Shown: positions 49,704 through 59,164 of the stretch, one piece after another | Position numbering within the stretch: position 1 is the stretch's first letter | Layout of the letters: every line of letters begins with the position of its first letter | Assembly: GCF_004331455.1 (NCBI RefSeq) | Contig: NZ_SJJR01000025.1 | Span: 1-64,000, forward strand | From: Micromonospora zingiberis | GTDB lineage: Bacteria; Actinomycetota; Actinomycetes; Mycobacteriales; Micromonosporaceae | Direction: 5' to 3' | Length of the DNA stretch: 64,000 bases | Program-made: the position numbers and the translations under genes | Notes under the pieces: model-generated | Databases searched by the model: none | Told to the model about the DNA's origin: nothing | The model's input: the letters and a program-made list of their open reading frames with translations, nothing else

Positions 49704-52499
49704 TCAGCGCTCGTCGGACGCCGACGGTTGCGTGCCCGGCGTGCCGTTGGCCTCGCCCTCGGCGGTTGCGGCGTCCGACCCGGCCGGGCCGTCGCCGGCT
49801 GCGGCGTCCTGTCCCACCGGCCCGTCGCCAGCTGCCTCGACCGGCTGCGGGGTCGGCTGGCGGACCGGCGGTGCCGCCCGCTCGGCCGGCCGGTCGCCCT
49901 CACCGGCGGACGGCGCGACGTCGTCCGCCGCCGGTACGGCCGCCTCGGCGTCATCCCCGGTCGTCGGTGCGACGTCATCCACCGGCGCGGCCTCGACCAC
50001 GCTGTACTGCGTCACCGGCTCGTCCGCTGGCACCTCGACGGCCACCTCGAACGGCTGGACGCCGCCGAACAGGGCCGGCAGCGTGCCGCTGTGCGCCTCA
50101 CGCAGCTCGTCCAGGTCGATCCGGAACTGGCCGCGCACCTCCAGCGCGCCACCCGAGGGATCGGTGACACCGATCAACTCCCACGGCACGCCGTGCTCGC
50201 CGCAGAGCGCGGTGAACGCCTTCTCGTGGCCGCGCGGCACCGAGACCAGCACCCGGCCGGCAGACTCGCTGAACAGGAAGACGAAGGGCATCGAGCTGCC
50301 CTCGAAGCGCTCCGGCACCGCGACCCTGGCACCGACGCCGTGGCGCAGGCAGGACTCCACCAGGCTCTGCGCGAGGCCACCGTCGGAGAGGTCGTGCGCC
50401 GAGCTGAGGTGGCCCACCCGGGCGGCGGCGGCCAGTAGCCCGGCGAGTTGCTTCTCGCGGGCCAGGTCGACGTGCGGGGGTACGCCACCGAGGTGCTCGT
50501 GGGTCACCCAGGCCCACTCCGAACCGGACAGCTCCACGTGCGTCTCGCCGAGCAGGAAGAGCTGGTCGTGGTCACCGCTGCTGGGCTGCGGGGCGAAGCC
50601 CGTCGCCACCCGGTCGGCAACGTTCTCCAGCACGCCGAGCACACCCACGACCGGCGTCGGGTGGATCGCCGCCGCCCCGGTCTGGTTGTAGAAGCTGACG
50701 TTGCCGCCGGTCACCGGGATGCCCAGTTCGGCGCAGCCGTCGGCCAGGCCGCGAACCGCCTCGGCGAACTGCCACATCACGCCCGGGTCCTCCGGCGAGC
50801 CGAAGTTCAGGCAGTCGGTGACCGCGATCGGCGTCGCCCCGGTGACCACCACGTTCCGGTACGCCTCGGCCAGCGCCAGCTTGGCACCGTGGTACGGGTC
50901 GAGCCGGGCGTACCGGCCGTTGCCGTCGACCGACAGCGCCACGCCCAGGCCGGTCCGCTCGTCGATCCGGATCACGCCCGAGTCCTCCGGCTGGGCGAGC
51001 ACGGTGTTGCCCAGCACGTAGCGGTCGTACTGCTCGGTGACCCAGGTCTTGTCGGCGAGGTTCGGCGAGGCGATCATGCGCAGCACGGTCTCGCGCAGCG
51101 CGTCCGGGTCGCTCGGCCGGGGCAACGTCTCGGCGCGGTCGGCCTGGAGCAGGATCAGGTCGGCCGGCTCGCGCATCGGACGGGCGTAGACTGGGCCGTC
51201 GTCCACCAGCGAGCCGGGCGGCACGTCCACCACCAGGTGATCCCGCCAGGTGATCAGCAGCCGGCCCGGCTGGCCGTCCGGCTCCGGCGCGGTGACCTCG
51301 CCGATCGCGGTGGCCAGCACGCCCCACTTCTCGCAGGTCTTGAGGACGGCTTCGAGCTTGGCCGGCTCGACGACCAGGAGCATCCGCTCCTGCGACTCGC
51401 TGGCCAGGATCTCGTGCGGGTCCATCGACGGCTCACGCAGCGGCACCCGCTCCAGCCAGACCCGCATGCCCGTGCCGGCCGCCGCGGCGGTCTCGGTGAG
51501 CGCACAGGTGAGCCCGGCGCCGCCGAGGTCCTGGATGCCGGCGACCAGTTCGGCGTCGTACAGCTCCAGGCACGCCTCGATCAGCAGCTTCTCGATGAAC
51601 GGGTCGCCGACCTGCACCGACGGGCGGCGCTGCTCGCTGCCCTCGGTGAAGGTCGCGCTGGCCAGCACCGACACACCGCCGATGCCGTCCCGCCCGGTCT
51701 TGGCGCCCATCAGCACCACGACGTTGCCGGGGCCGACGGCGGCCTTGTTCTGCAACCGGCTCACCGGCAGTACGCCGAGGCAGAGCGCGTTGACCAGGGG
51801 GTTGCCCTGGTAGCAGGGGTCGAAGACCACCTCGCCGCCGATGTTGGGCAGACCGAGGCAGTTGCCGTACCCGCCGACCCCGGCGACCACGCCGGGCAGC
51901 ACCCGCGCGGTGTCGGGGTGGTCGGCGGCGCCGAAGCGCAGCGGGTCCATCACGGCCACCGGGCGGGCACCCATGGCGAGGATGTCGCGGACGATGCCGC
52001 CGACGCCGGTCGCCGCGCCCTGGTACGGCTCGACGAAGCTCGGGTGGTTGTGCGACTCGACCTTGAAGGTCACCGCCAACTCGTCGGAGACCCGCACCAC
52101 ACCGGCGTTCTCTCCGATGCCGGCCAGCAGCCGGTCGCTCGGCGGGGCCTTCTCACCGAACTGGCGCAGGTGCACCTTGCTGGACTTGTAGGAGCAGTGC
52201 TCGCTCCACATGATCGAGTACATCGCCAGCTCGGACTGGGTGGGCCGGCGGCCCAGGATGTGCCGGATGCGGTCGTACTCGTCGTCCCGGAGCCCCAACT
52301 CGGCGTAGGGCTGGAGTTCCTCCGGGGTGCCCTCGGCGCGCGGCACGGTGTCCACCCCGTCCGCCCAGTCGGCCGGGCCGGCGGCGTGCCGGGCCGGGGT
52401 GGCCTGCGGCGCGTCGGCCGGACGCGGCTGGACCGGCTGTGCCGGCGCGGCCGGGACTGCCTCCGGGGTCTCCCGTACCGGGTCCGGATGCGTAGTCAT
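49704..52499 (-). CDS. purL: Phosphoribosylformylglycinamidine synthase subunit PurL
   Basis: 931 aa from ATG 52499 with GAGGAGAGG upstream. Core enzyme (about 50-800): MYSIMWSEHCSYKSSKVHL, ESHNHPSFVEPYQGAATGVGGIVRD, DLGGAGLTCALTETA, HDLSDGGLAQSLVE. Uses ammonia from PurQ to amidate FGAR with ATP. Unusual: a 45-residue Ala/Pro N-terminal extension and about 110 extra residues at the C-terminus (Ala/Asp/Pro/Gly-rich, disordered) not found in most PurL. Follows purQ by 67 bases. Confidence 0.95.
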   Translation of the reverse strand: MTTHPDPVRETPEAVPAAPAQPVQPRPADAPQATPARHAAGPADWADGVDTVPRAEGTPEELQPYAELGLRDDEYDRIRHILGRRPTQSELAMYSIMWSEHCSYKSSKVHLRQFGEKAPPSDRLLAGIGENAGVVRVSDELAVTFKVESHNHPSFVEPYQGAATGVGGIVRDILAMGARPVAVMDPLRFGAADHPDTARVLPGVVAGVGGYGNCLGLPNIGGEVVFDPCYQGNPLVNALCLGVLPVSRLQNKAAVGPGNVVVLMGAKTGRDGIGGVSVLASATFTEGSEQRRPSVQVGDPFIEKLLIEACLELYDAELVAGIQDLGGAGLTCALTETAAAAGTGMRVWLERVPLREPSMDPHEILASESQERMLLVVEPAKLEAVLKTCEKWGVLATAIGEVTAPEPDGQPGRLLITWRDHLVVDVPPGSLVDDGPVYARPMREPADLILLQADRAETLPRPSDPDALRETVLRMIASPNLADKTWVTEQYDRYVLGNTVLAQPEDSGVIRIDERTGLGVALSVDGNGRYARLDPYHGAKLALAEAYRNVVVTGATPIAVTDCLNFGSPEDPGVMWQFAEAVRGLADGCAELGIPVTGGNVSFYNQTGAAAIHPTPVVGVLGVLENVADRVATGFAPQPSSGDHDQLFLLGETHVELSGSEWAWVTHEHLGGVPPHVDLAREKQLAGLLAAAARVGHLSSAHDLSDGGLAQSLVESCLRHGVGARVAVPERFEGSSMPFVFLFSESAGRVLVSVPRGHEKAFTALCGEHGVPWELIGVTDPSGGALEVRGQFRIDLDELREAHSGTLPALFGGVQPFEVAVEVPADEPVTQYSVVEAAPVDDVAPTTGDDAEAAVPAADDVAPSAGEGDRPAERAAPPVRQPTPQPVEAAGDGPVGQDAAAGDGPAGSDAATAEGEANGTPGTQPSASDER

Positions 52500-52566
52500 G
52501 ACCTCTCCTCGTTGCGCTCGCCGCCCTGGGGGCGGGTGAGCCGACCGATGATCCCGACGCGAACGG

Positions 52567-53250
52567 TCACGCCGGCGCCCCCACCAGGTGCTTGAGCACC
52601 GAGGTGAAGAAGCCGAGGCCGTCGAGGGAGGGGCCGGTGAGCGCCTCCACCGCGTGCTCGGGATGCGGCATGATGCCGACCACGTTGCCGGCCGGGTTGG
52701 TGATGGCCGCGATGTCCCGCTGTGACCCGTTGGGGTTGCCGCCGACGTATCGGGCGACGACCCGGCCCTCGGCCTCAAGTGCGTCCAGCGTCGCGGCGTC
52801 GGCGACGTAGCAACCCTCACCGTTCTTGACCGGGATCAGCACCTCCTGCCCCGGCTGGAAGGTGTTCGTCCAGGCGGTGCCGGTCGACTCGATGCGCAGG
52901 ATCTGGTCGCGGTTGCGGAAGTGCAGGTGCTGGTTGCGGGTGAGCGCGCCGGGCAGCAGGTGGGCCTCGCAGAGGATCTGGAAGCCGTTGCAGATGCCGA
53001 GCACGGGCAGGCCACCGGCGGCGGCGTCGACGATCGTCTCCATCACCGGGGCGAACCGGGCGATGGCGCCGCAGCGCAGGTAGTCACCGTAGGAGAAGCC
53101 GCCGGGCAGGACGACGGCGTCCACCCCGTGCAGCTCCGGGTCGCCGTGCCAGAGGCGGACCGGCTCGGCCCCGGCGATCCGGACGGCCCGGGCCGCATCC
53201 CCGTCGTCGAGCGAGCCGGGGAAGGTCACCACACCGACCCGCGCGGTCAC
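52567..53250 (-). CDS. purQ: Phosphoribosylformylglycinamidine synthase subunit PurQ
   Basis: 227 aa, class I glutamine amidotransferase. Nucleophile Cys in PVLGICNGFQIL near residue 86, GGFSYGDYLR for the oxyanion region and MPHPEHAVE with catalytic His/Glu at the end. Supplies ammonia to PurL. Overlaps purS by four bases. Confidence 0.96.
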   Translation of the reverse strand: MTARVGVVTFPGSLDDGDAARAVRIAGAEPVRLWHGDPELHGVDAVVLPGGFSYGDYLRCGAIARFAPVMETIVDAAAGGLPVLGICNGFQILCEAHLLPGALTRNQHLHFRNRDQILRIESTGTAWTNTFQPGQEVLIPVKNGEGCYVADAATLDALEAEGRVVARYVGGNPNGSQRDIAAITNPAGNVVGIMPHPEHAVEALTGPSLDGLGFFTSVLKHLVGAPA

Positions 53251-53510
53251 GACCGGGCTTCCGCGCGCTCGTCGGCCTCGACCAGGCGGACGGTGAAGTC
53301 CTCGATGACCGGGTTGGCGAGCAGCTTGTCGGCGATCTCCCGGGCCCGGTCCAGGTCCGGTTCACCGGTGAACTCGATCTCGATCCGCCTGCCGATCCGT
53401 ACCGAGGCGACGTCGTTGACGCCGAGCCGGGGCAGCGCGTTTGCGACGGCCTGGCCCTGCGGATCGAGGATCTCGGGCTTGAGCATGACGTCGACGACGA
53501 CGCGAGGCAC
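53247..53510 (-). CDS. purS: Phosphoribosylformylglycinamidine synthase subunit PurS
   Basis: 87 aa from GTG 53510 with AGGAG site. VVVDVMLKPEILDPQGQAVANALPRLGVNDVASVRIGRRIEIEF is the standard PurS core. Small dimeric subunit that holds PurL and PurQ together. First gene of purS-purQ-purL; ATGA overlap with purQ. Confidence 0.95.
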   Translation of the reverse strand: MPRVVVDVMLKPEILDPQGQAVANALPRLGVNDVASVRIGRRIEIEFTGEPDLDRAREIADKLLANPVIEDFTVRLVEADERAEARS

Positions 53511-53991
53511 TGGGCACTCCTGACTGTGTACGCAGTTGGGTGCCGACCCACAACGGGCGAGCGCAGCCAGCCTACCTGGCAGATACCGCAGTGGACGCAC
53601 CGGTGGGACGCCATCGGGACGGCCCTGACGCCGGCCCGTGCAGCCTCTTCGGGAACGATACGGGTTCGTTGCTGTCCCGATACGGCATTGTTGCCGGATC
53701 TGCCGGCGGGTCGCGCCACGAGCCAGCGCCACGGGCGCTGGCGACCGTCGGCTGAGGCGGGTGAGCGAGCCGTCGCCGAAGCCGGACACGGGGCGCAGCC
53801 GGGCCGACACCGGGAAATTCAGCTGTTACATCGCGGTGTTTCGATGAACCTCTTGTGAAACACCTCACCTGGCCCTACGGTACATCGTCAGATGTCGATT
53901 TATCGGCGTCGCGGTGACGGAACACCCCCGCCCGTCGCCGCAGGTCGATCCGGTTAACCCGGGTCCCGCAAACCCCGAAGGAGCCCTACCG
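53511..53991. other. Gene-free divergent region between purS and the protease gene
   Basis: About 480 bases with no credible ORF. It should hold the purS promoter and the protease promoter. A GTTTC-N14-GAAAC inverted repeat lies near 53838-53861. No purine riboswitch-like fold was recognised. Confidence 0.5.
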
Positions 53992-54672
53992 ATGCGCATC
54001 CGATCCCTGATCGCGGTCTTCGCCACAGCCCTGGCCGGCGTGCTCGGCGCCAGCTCCGGCGCCGTCGCCGCGCCCGCCAGCCCGTACATCATCGGCGGCG
54101 GAACCGTCTCCTCCGCGCCATGGGCCGCAGCAGTCTTCAGCAACGGCTCGTTCACCTGCTCCGGCACGATCATCGCCCCGCAGTGGGTGCTCACCGCCCG
54201 GCACTGCATCGGCGGCACCATGTCCGTCCGGGTGGGCAGCGTCTACTACGGCTCCGGCGGCGTCACCCGCACCGTCAGCGCCACCTACGGCCGCTACGAC
54301 CTGGCCCTGATGCGCCTGTCCAGCTCGGTGAGCACCAGCTACGTCTCGCTGGCCAGCAGCAACCCGCCGCTCAACTCGACCAACACGATCTACGGCTGGG
54401 GCATGACCTGCTACAGCGGCTGCTCGGCGTCTCCCCAGCTGAAGACCGCCTCGGTCCGGGTGACCAGCAACAGCGTCACCGACGCGTACGGCGGGCAGGC
54501 GATCCGGAGCACGCGGATCAACGGCAACGCCTGGCGGGGCGACTCGGGTGGCCCGCAGTTCTACAACGGCCTACAGGTCGGGGTGGCCTCCACCGCCGAC
54601 GGCGTGAACATCCAGAACTACGGCAGTGTCGCGTTCAACCGGGCCTGGATCACCTCGGTGGCCGGTGTCTGA
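53992..54672 (+). CDS. Secreted trypsin-like serine protease (S1)
   Basis: 226 aa, GAAGGAG site. Signal peptide to about residue 27 (AVAAPA). Mature start IIGGGTVSS with almost no propeptide, then the catalytic triad: His in TARHCIGG, Asp in YDLALMRL, Ser in RGDSGGPQF; two Cys pairs fit disulfides (CSG-RHC, CYSGC). Trypsin-like S1 peptidase; specificity-pocket residue cannot be set without alignment. Confidence 0.93.
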   Translation: MRIRSLIAVFATALAGVLGASSGAVAAPASPYIIGGGTVSSAPWAAAVFSNGSFTCSGTIIAPQWVLTARHCIGGTMSVRVGSVYYGSGGVTRTVSATYGRYDLALMRLSSSVSTSYVSLASSNPPLNSTNTIYGWGMTCYSGCSASPQLKTASVRVTSNSVTDAYGGQAIRSTRINGNAWRGDSGGPQFYNGLQVGVASTADGVNIQNYGSVAFNRAWITSVAGV

Positions 54673-54780
54673 CGGTTAGCGCCGCGTCGGGCGCGGATGG
54701 TGGGCTACGCGCCCACCGTCCGCGCCGCGCCATTTTGCAGCATCCGATCAGGTGAACAAGGCTCACGTTGGGCCGCAGCG

Positions 54781-55263
54781 ATGCCTGCCAGCATCGGAAA
54801 TGTGCTGGTCGTGACGACGGATCAACTTCCCGGCTACGAGATCCGCCAGATCCTCGGCGAGGTGGTCTCCTCGATGGCCAGGACCCGCAACCCGTACCGC
54901 GAGGGCGTGAAGAACCTGCGCGGTGGCGCGTACGACCCGATGGCGCCGGACAACCTGACCCGCTGGCGTACCGACTCGGTGGCCCGGCTCGGCGAGGAGG
55001 CCCGCCGGCTCGGCGCGAACGCCGTGGTGGGCATGCGGTTCGACAGCCGCGACTGCGGCGAGATGTGGATGGAGATCTGCGCCTACGGCACCGCCGTGAT
55101 CGTGGCGCCCAAGGTCCCCGACGTCATGCCTCCCGACCAGCCGCTCATCGCGGCCGAAACCGCCAACGACCCCGCCTTCGCCGACACTCCCGGCGGCATC
55201 GCCGAACCCGCCAGCGCCCCCACCCTCCGCACCGCCGCCGAAACCCCCACCCGCGACGCCTAA
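54781..55263 (+). CDS. UPF0145 (YbjQ-like) protein
   Basis: 160 aa. YbjQ domain at 1-110: VLVVTTDQLPGYEIRQILGEVVSSMARTRN, LGEEARRLGANAVVGMRFDS, YGTAVIV; then a 45-residue Pro/Ala tail. Family forms pentamers of unknown role, formerly called heavy-metal-binding. Weak ribosome site. Followed by tandem repeats and a large palindrome. Confidence 0.85.
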   Translation: MPASIGNVLVVTTDQLPGYEIRQILGEVVSSMARTRNPYREGVKNLRGGAYDPMAPDNLTRWRTDSVARLGEEARRLGANAVVGMRFDSRDCGEMWMEICAYGTAVIVAPKVPDVMPPDQPLIAAETANDPAFADTPGGIAEPASAPTLRTAAETPTRDA

Positions 55264-55271
55264 CCCCCCAC

Positions 55272-55341
55272 CCCGCCCTCGCTCCGCCCTCGCTCCGCCC
55301 CTCGCTCCGCCCTCGCTCCGCACTCGCTCCGCCCTCGCTCC
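55272..55341. repeat. CCCTCGCTCCG tandem repeat
   Basis: Six copies of the 11-base unit CCCTCGCTCCG with minor changes, right after the UPF0145 stop codon and abutting the palindrome at 55342. Confidence 0.8.
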
Positions 55342-55401
55342 GTTGATCAAGAGGTTTGCGTCTGAATCCGGCGGGTCCCAGACGCAAACCTCTTGATCAA
55401 C
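55342..55401. repeat. 60-bp perfect palindrome with TGATCA near the tips
   Basis: Arms of 23 bases (55342-55364 and 55379-55401) are exact inverted copies, starting GTTGATCAAGAGGTTTGCGT, around a 14-base centre. Located between convergent genes. Third element of the type seen at 175-253 and 30891-30960; could end transcription on both strands. Confidence 0.85.
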
Positions 55402-55466
55402 CACGCGGGGCGCGGGGTGCGGGGTGGGCGGGGTGTGGGGCGGGGTGTGGTGTGGGGTGGGCGGGG

Positions 55467-56891
55467 TTAGAGGATGGGGGGTGGGGTGTAGGTGGCGGCG
55501 GTGGGGTGGGATTCGACGATTTTGGTGATGCGGGCGGTTATGGCCTGGATCTGGGTGGGGGTGGCGCCGATGAAGGCGGCGCGGTTGGCTACCAGGGCGT
55601 CGATCTCGGGGCGGGTGAGGCCCAGGCGGGAGTCGGCGGCCAGGCGGTCGAAGAGGTCGTTGTCGGGGCTGCCCTGCTCGCGCATGGCCAGGGCCACGGC
55701 GACGGCGTGCTCCTTGATCGCCTCGTGCGCGGTCTCCCGGCCGACGCCCCGACGGACGGCCGCCACCAGGATCTTGGTGGTGGCCAGGAACGGCAGGAAG
55801 CGCTCCAGTTCCCGGTTGATCACCGCCGGGTAGGCGCCGAACTCGTCCAGCACGGTGAGGAACGTCTGGAACAGCCCGTCGGCGGCGAAGAAGGCGTCGG
55901 GCAGGGCCACCCGACGGACCACCGAGCAGGAGACGTCGCCCTCGTTCCACTGGTCGCCGGCCAGCTCGCCGACCATCGACAGGTAACCCCGGATGATCAC
56001 CGCGAAGCCGTTCACCCGCTCCGACGATCGGGTGTTCATCTTGTGCGGCATCGCGCTGGAGCCGACCTGCCCCGGCTTGAAGCCCTCGGTGGCCAACTCC
56101 TGGCCGACCATCAGCCGGATCGTGGTGGCCAGCGACGACGGCGCCGCCGCCACCTGCGCCAACGCGGAGATCACCGCCAGGTCGATCGAGCGCGGGTAGA
56201 CCTGCCCGACGCTGTCCAGCACCCGGCTGAATCCCAGGTGCTCGGCGACCCGCCGCTCCAGTTCGGCCACCTTCCCGGCGTCGCCGTCCAGCAGGTCCAG
56301 CTGGTCGGCGGCGGTGCCCACCGGGCCCTTGATCCCCCGCAGCGGGTACCAGGAGATCAGCTCCTCCAGCCGCTCGTACGCGATGATCAACTCCTCGGCG
56401 GCCGACGCGAAGCGCTTGCCCAGCGTGGTGGCCTGCGCCGCCACGTTGTGCGACCGACCGGCCATCACCACGTCCGCGTACTCGTGCGCGTGCCAGGCCA
56501 GCCGGGCCAGCGTCGCCACCACCCGGTCCCGGATCAGCTCCAGCGACCGGCGCACCTGGAGCTGCTCGACGTTCTCGGTGAGGTCCCGCGAGGTCATGCC
56601 CTTGTGCACGTGCTCGTACCCGGCGAGGGCGTTGAACTCCTCGATCCGCGCCTTCACGTCGTGGCGGGTCACCCGCTCCCGCGCCGCGATCGAGTCCAGG
56701 TCGACGTCGTCCAACACCCGCTCGTACGCCTCGACCACGCCGTCGGGCACCGGCACACCGAGATCCCGCTGGGCGCGGAGCACGGCGAGCCAGAGCCGCC
56801 GCTCCAACCGGATCTTCTCTTCCGGGGACCAGAGCGCGACCAGTTCGGGCGAGGCGTACCGGTTGGCGAGCACGTTCGGGATCGTCGTCAC
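55467..56891 (-). CDS. purB: Adenylosuccinate lyase
   Basis: 474 aa from GTG 56891 with GGAGG/GGAG upstream. Fumarase superfamily: HDVKARIEEF, catalytic His in MTSRDLTENV and AGRSHNVAAQATTLGKR, signature SSAMPHKMN with mobile Ser loop. Cleaves SAICAR and adenylosuccinate in purine synthesis. Separate from the other pur genes in the window. Confidence 0.95.
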   Translation of the reverse strand: MTTIPNVLANRYASPELVALWSPEEKIRLERRLWLAVLRAQRDLGVPVPDGVVEAYERVLDDVDLDSIAARERVTRHDVKARIEEFNALAGYEHVHKGMTSRDLTENVEQLQVRRSLELIRDRVVATLARLAWHAHEYADVVMAGRSHNVAAQATTLGKRFASAAEELIIAYERLEELISWYPLRGIKGPVGTAADQLDLLDGDAGKVAELERRVAEHLGFSRVLDSVGQVYPRSIDLAVISALAQVAAAPSSLATTIRLMVGQELATEGFKPGQVGSSAMPHKMNTRSSERVNGFAVIIRGYLSMVGELAGDQWNEGDVSCSVVRRVALPDAFFAADGLFQTFLTVLDEFGAYPAVINRELERFLPFLATTKILVAAVRRGVGRETAHEAIKEHAVAVALAMREQGSPDNDLFDRLAADSRLGLTRPEIDALVANRAAFIGATPTQIQAITARITKIVESHPTAATYTPPPIL

Positions 56892-57062
56892 GCTGCCATT
56901 CTCCGCCTCCTCCGGCACCGCCGTTACGCCGCCCGGCCAGGTATGACTGGATGCACTCTGCCCGGCTCTCGCCGGACCTGCGGGGCCGTTGAGCCTCGCC
57001 TGCCTCATCGCGGTCCCTGTCGAGCTGCTAGCGCAAACGATTCACGCCGCCGTCGGCCCGGG

Positions 57063-57668
57063 TCACACCTCTGCCACCTCATTCACGGTCGCGGTCACCA
57101 CCAGGGTCTTGGTCTGCTTGCCGTGAGCGTTGCGCACGGTCAGCAGGTAGGTGTGCCGCTGCACGTCGCCGCCCGCTCCCTCGCAGGGGAAGGTGAGGGT
57201 TTCGCTGCCGGTGGGCGGGTAGTTGTCGGCGTACACGCCCTGACCGTCGACGGAGAGGGCGACGGAGTCGACGTTGCTGACCTTCCACTCCAGAACGACC
57301 GGCGTGCCGGGAATCGGGTTGACGTTCGTCCCGGCCGGGCAGGAAGGCTTCTGGGCAACCCGGAAGTAGGTGATGGTTGGCCCGGTCCCCGACTTGGTCC
57401 CGGACTGTCCCCCGCCAGTCGAGCCGGTGGAGCCGCCGCCCGTCGAACCGCCCTTGGTCGTACCGTCTGCGGTGGGCTCGGAGGCGGCGGTGTCGTCGGG
57501 CGCGGCCGTCGGGTCGGACGCGGTGGTCGGGTCGACGGTTGCCGGGGTGCTGGGTGCCGCCGCAGTCGGGGCGGACTCCGGGCTGGTGCCGGTGGAGGCG
57601 CAACCGCTGACCACAAGTGCAGCGGTCAGGGCGACGATGGATGTGCGGAGCAGGGCTTGACCACTCAT
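57063..57668 (-). CDS. Secreted lipoprotein with Ig-like domain, unknown role
   Basis: 201 aa, AAGGAG site. Lipobox VSGC (Cys23), a Thr/Ala/Pro/Gly disordered stalk (24-95), then a beta-sandwich-like domain (about 97-201) with two Cys (KPSCPAG, TFPCEG) that may form a disulfide, and GTPVVLEWKVSNVDSVALSVDG as in PKD/Ig-type modules. Probably a surface-anchored stalked domain. No enzyme motif. Confidence 0.75.
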   Translation of the reverse strand: MSGQALLRTSIVALTAALVVSGCASTGTSPESAPTAAAPSTPATVDPTTASDPTAAPDDTAASEPTADGTTKGGSTGGGSTGSTGGGQSGTKSGTGPTITYFRVAQKPSCPAGTNVNPIPGTPVVLEWKVSNVDSVALSVDGQGVYADNYPPTGSETLTFPCEGAGGDVQRHTYLLTVRNAHGKQTKTLVVTATVNEVAEV

Positions 57669-57817
57669 GACCACTCCTTGGTAGCGCGCCGCCGGTGGCT
57701 CCGGGGCGCAGGCTGTGGTCCACAGTAGAGATGACTGACAATGCCTTCCGACCAGGTCAAGGTCGGAGCATCGGCAACTCTTCTCGCACCTTCCGCATAG
57801 CCGGCACGCCCTGACGA

Positions 57818-59110
57818 TCAGCGTTCCAGGATCGCGGTGATGCCCTGGCCGCCGGCGGCGCAGATCGAGATGAGGCCGCGACCGCTGCCCTTCTCCGCGA
57901 GCAGCTTGGCCAGGGTGGCGACGATCCGACCGCCGGTCGCGGCGAACGGGTGCCCGGCGGCCAGCGACGAGCCGTTCACGTTGAGCTTGTCGGTGTCGAT
58001 GGCGCCCAGCGGCTCGTCCAGACCCAACCGCTCGGCGCAGAACTCCTTCGACTCCCAGGCGGCCAGCGTGGCGAGCACCTGCGCGGCGAACGCCTCGTGG
58101 ATCTCGTAGTAGTCGAAGTCCTGGAGGGTCAGCCCGGCGCGGGCGAGCAGTCGGGGCACGGCGTACGTGGGTGCCATGAGCAGCCCCTCGTCGCCGTGTA
58201 CGAAGTCCACCGCCGCCGTCTCCGACCAGGAGAACCAGGCCAGCACCGGCAGGTTGCGCTCGGCCGCCCACTGCCCGCTGGCCAGCAGCACGGTGGACGC
58301 GCCGTCGGTCAGCGGCGAGGAGTTGCCGGCGGTCATGGTGGCCCGCTCCGCGTCCGGGCCCTTGGCACCGAAGACCGGCTTGAGCCCGCCGAGCTTCTCC
58401 AGGGTGGTGTCGGGGCGCAGGTTCTGGTCGCGGGTGAGCCCCAGGTAGGGGGTCATCAGGTCGTCGAAGAACCCCCGGTCGTACGCGGCGGCGAGCCGCT
58501 GGTGCGAGCGCAGTGCCAGCTCGTCCTGCGCCTGCCGGTCGACGTTCCAGCGCAGCGCCGTCTGTGCGGCGTGCTCCCCCATGGACAGCCCGGTACGCGG
58601 TTCGGCGTTACGTGGGATCTCCGGCTTGAACGGTTGGGCCGGGCGCAACTTCGCGGCGATGCGCAGCCGCTCGCCGAGGGTCCGGGCGGAGTTGAGCTTG
58701 AGCAGGGTGCGGCGCAGGTCCTCGTTGACCGCGAGCGGGGCGTCGGAGGTGGTGTCGACGCCACCGGCGATGCCCACTTCGAGCTGCCCGAGGGCGATCT
58801 TGTTGGCGACCAGGATGGCGGCTTCCAGGCCGGTGCCGCAGGCCTGCTGGATGTCGTACGCCGGGGTGCGTGGGTCGAGTGTGGAGCCGAGCACCACCTC
58901 GCGGGTGAGGTTGAAGTCCTTCGAATGCTTCAGCACCGCCCCGGCGACCACCTCACCCAACTGCTGTCCGGCCAGGCCGAATCGGGCGATCAGTCCGTCC
59001 AGCGCGGCGGCGAGCATGTCGGAGTTGCTGGCGCTGGCGTAGCGGGAGTTGGAGCGGGCGAAGGGGATCCGGTTGCCGCCGATCACCGCGACCCGTCGAA
59101 CGTTCTGCAC
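57818..59110 (-). CDS. Acetyl-CoA C-acyltransferase (thiolase, FadA2 type)
   Basis: 430 aa from GTG 59110, AGGAGG site. Active-site Cys in DIQQACGTGLEAAI, His in NVNGSSLAAGHPFAATGGR and Cys/Gly in ISICAAGGQGITAILER. Cleaves 3-ketoacyl-CoA. Divergent from fabG4-htdX as in mycobacterial fadA2. Gap of 54 bases holds a likely operator. Confidence 0.93.
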   Translation of the reverse strand: MQNVRRVAVIGGNRIPFARSNSRYASASNSDMLAAALDGLIARFGLAGQQLGEVVAGAVLKHSKDFNLTREVVLGSTLDPRTPAYDIQQACGTGLEAAILVANKIALGQLEVGIAGGVDTTSDAPLAVNEDLRRTLLKLNSARTLGERLRIAAKLRPAQPFKPEIPRNAEPRTGLSMGEHAAQTALRWNVDRQAQDELALRSHQRLAAAYDRGFFDDLMTPYLGLTRDQNLRPDTTLEKLGGLKPVFGAKGPDAERATMTAGNSSPLTDGASTVLLASGQWAAERNLPVLAWFSWSETAAVDFVHGDEGLLMAPTYAVPRLLARAGLTLQDFDYYEIHEAFAAQVLATLAAWESKEFCAERLGLDEPLGAIDTDKLNVNGSSLAAGHPFAATGGRIVATLAKLLAEKGSGRGLISICAAGGQGITAILER

Positions 59111-59142
59111 GATCCGCCTCCTGGTAAGTGTTGCCCACACCT

Positions 59143-59154
59143 TACTCACCAGTA
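59143..59154. promoter_or_regulatory. TACT-N4-AGTA palindrome, candidate TetR-type operator
   Basis: TACTCACCAGTA lies in the 54-base region between the divergent thiolase and fabG4-like genes, within TTACTCACCAGTAGG. A degenerate GGTAAGTG...CACACCTTAC repeat overlaps it. TetR-family regulators of fatty-acid genes often use TTACTNNNNAGTAA sites, so this is a plausible joint operator. Confidence 0.5.
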
Positions 59155-59164
59155 GGCTACGCCT

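Noticed and set aside
53511..53991. Short ORFs in the purS-protease gap
   Set aside because: All lack a ribosome site and family features and overlap on both strands; treated as promoter region.
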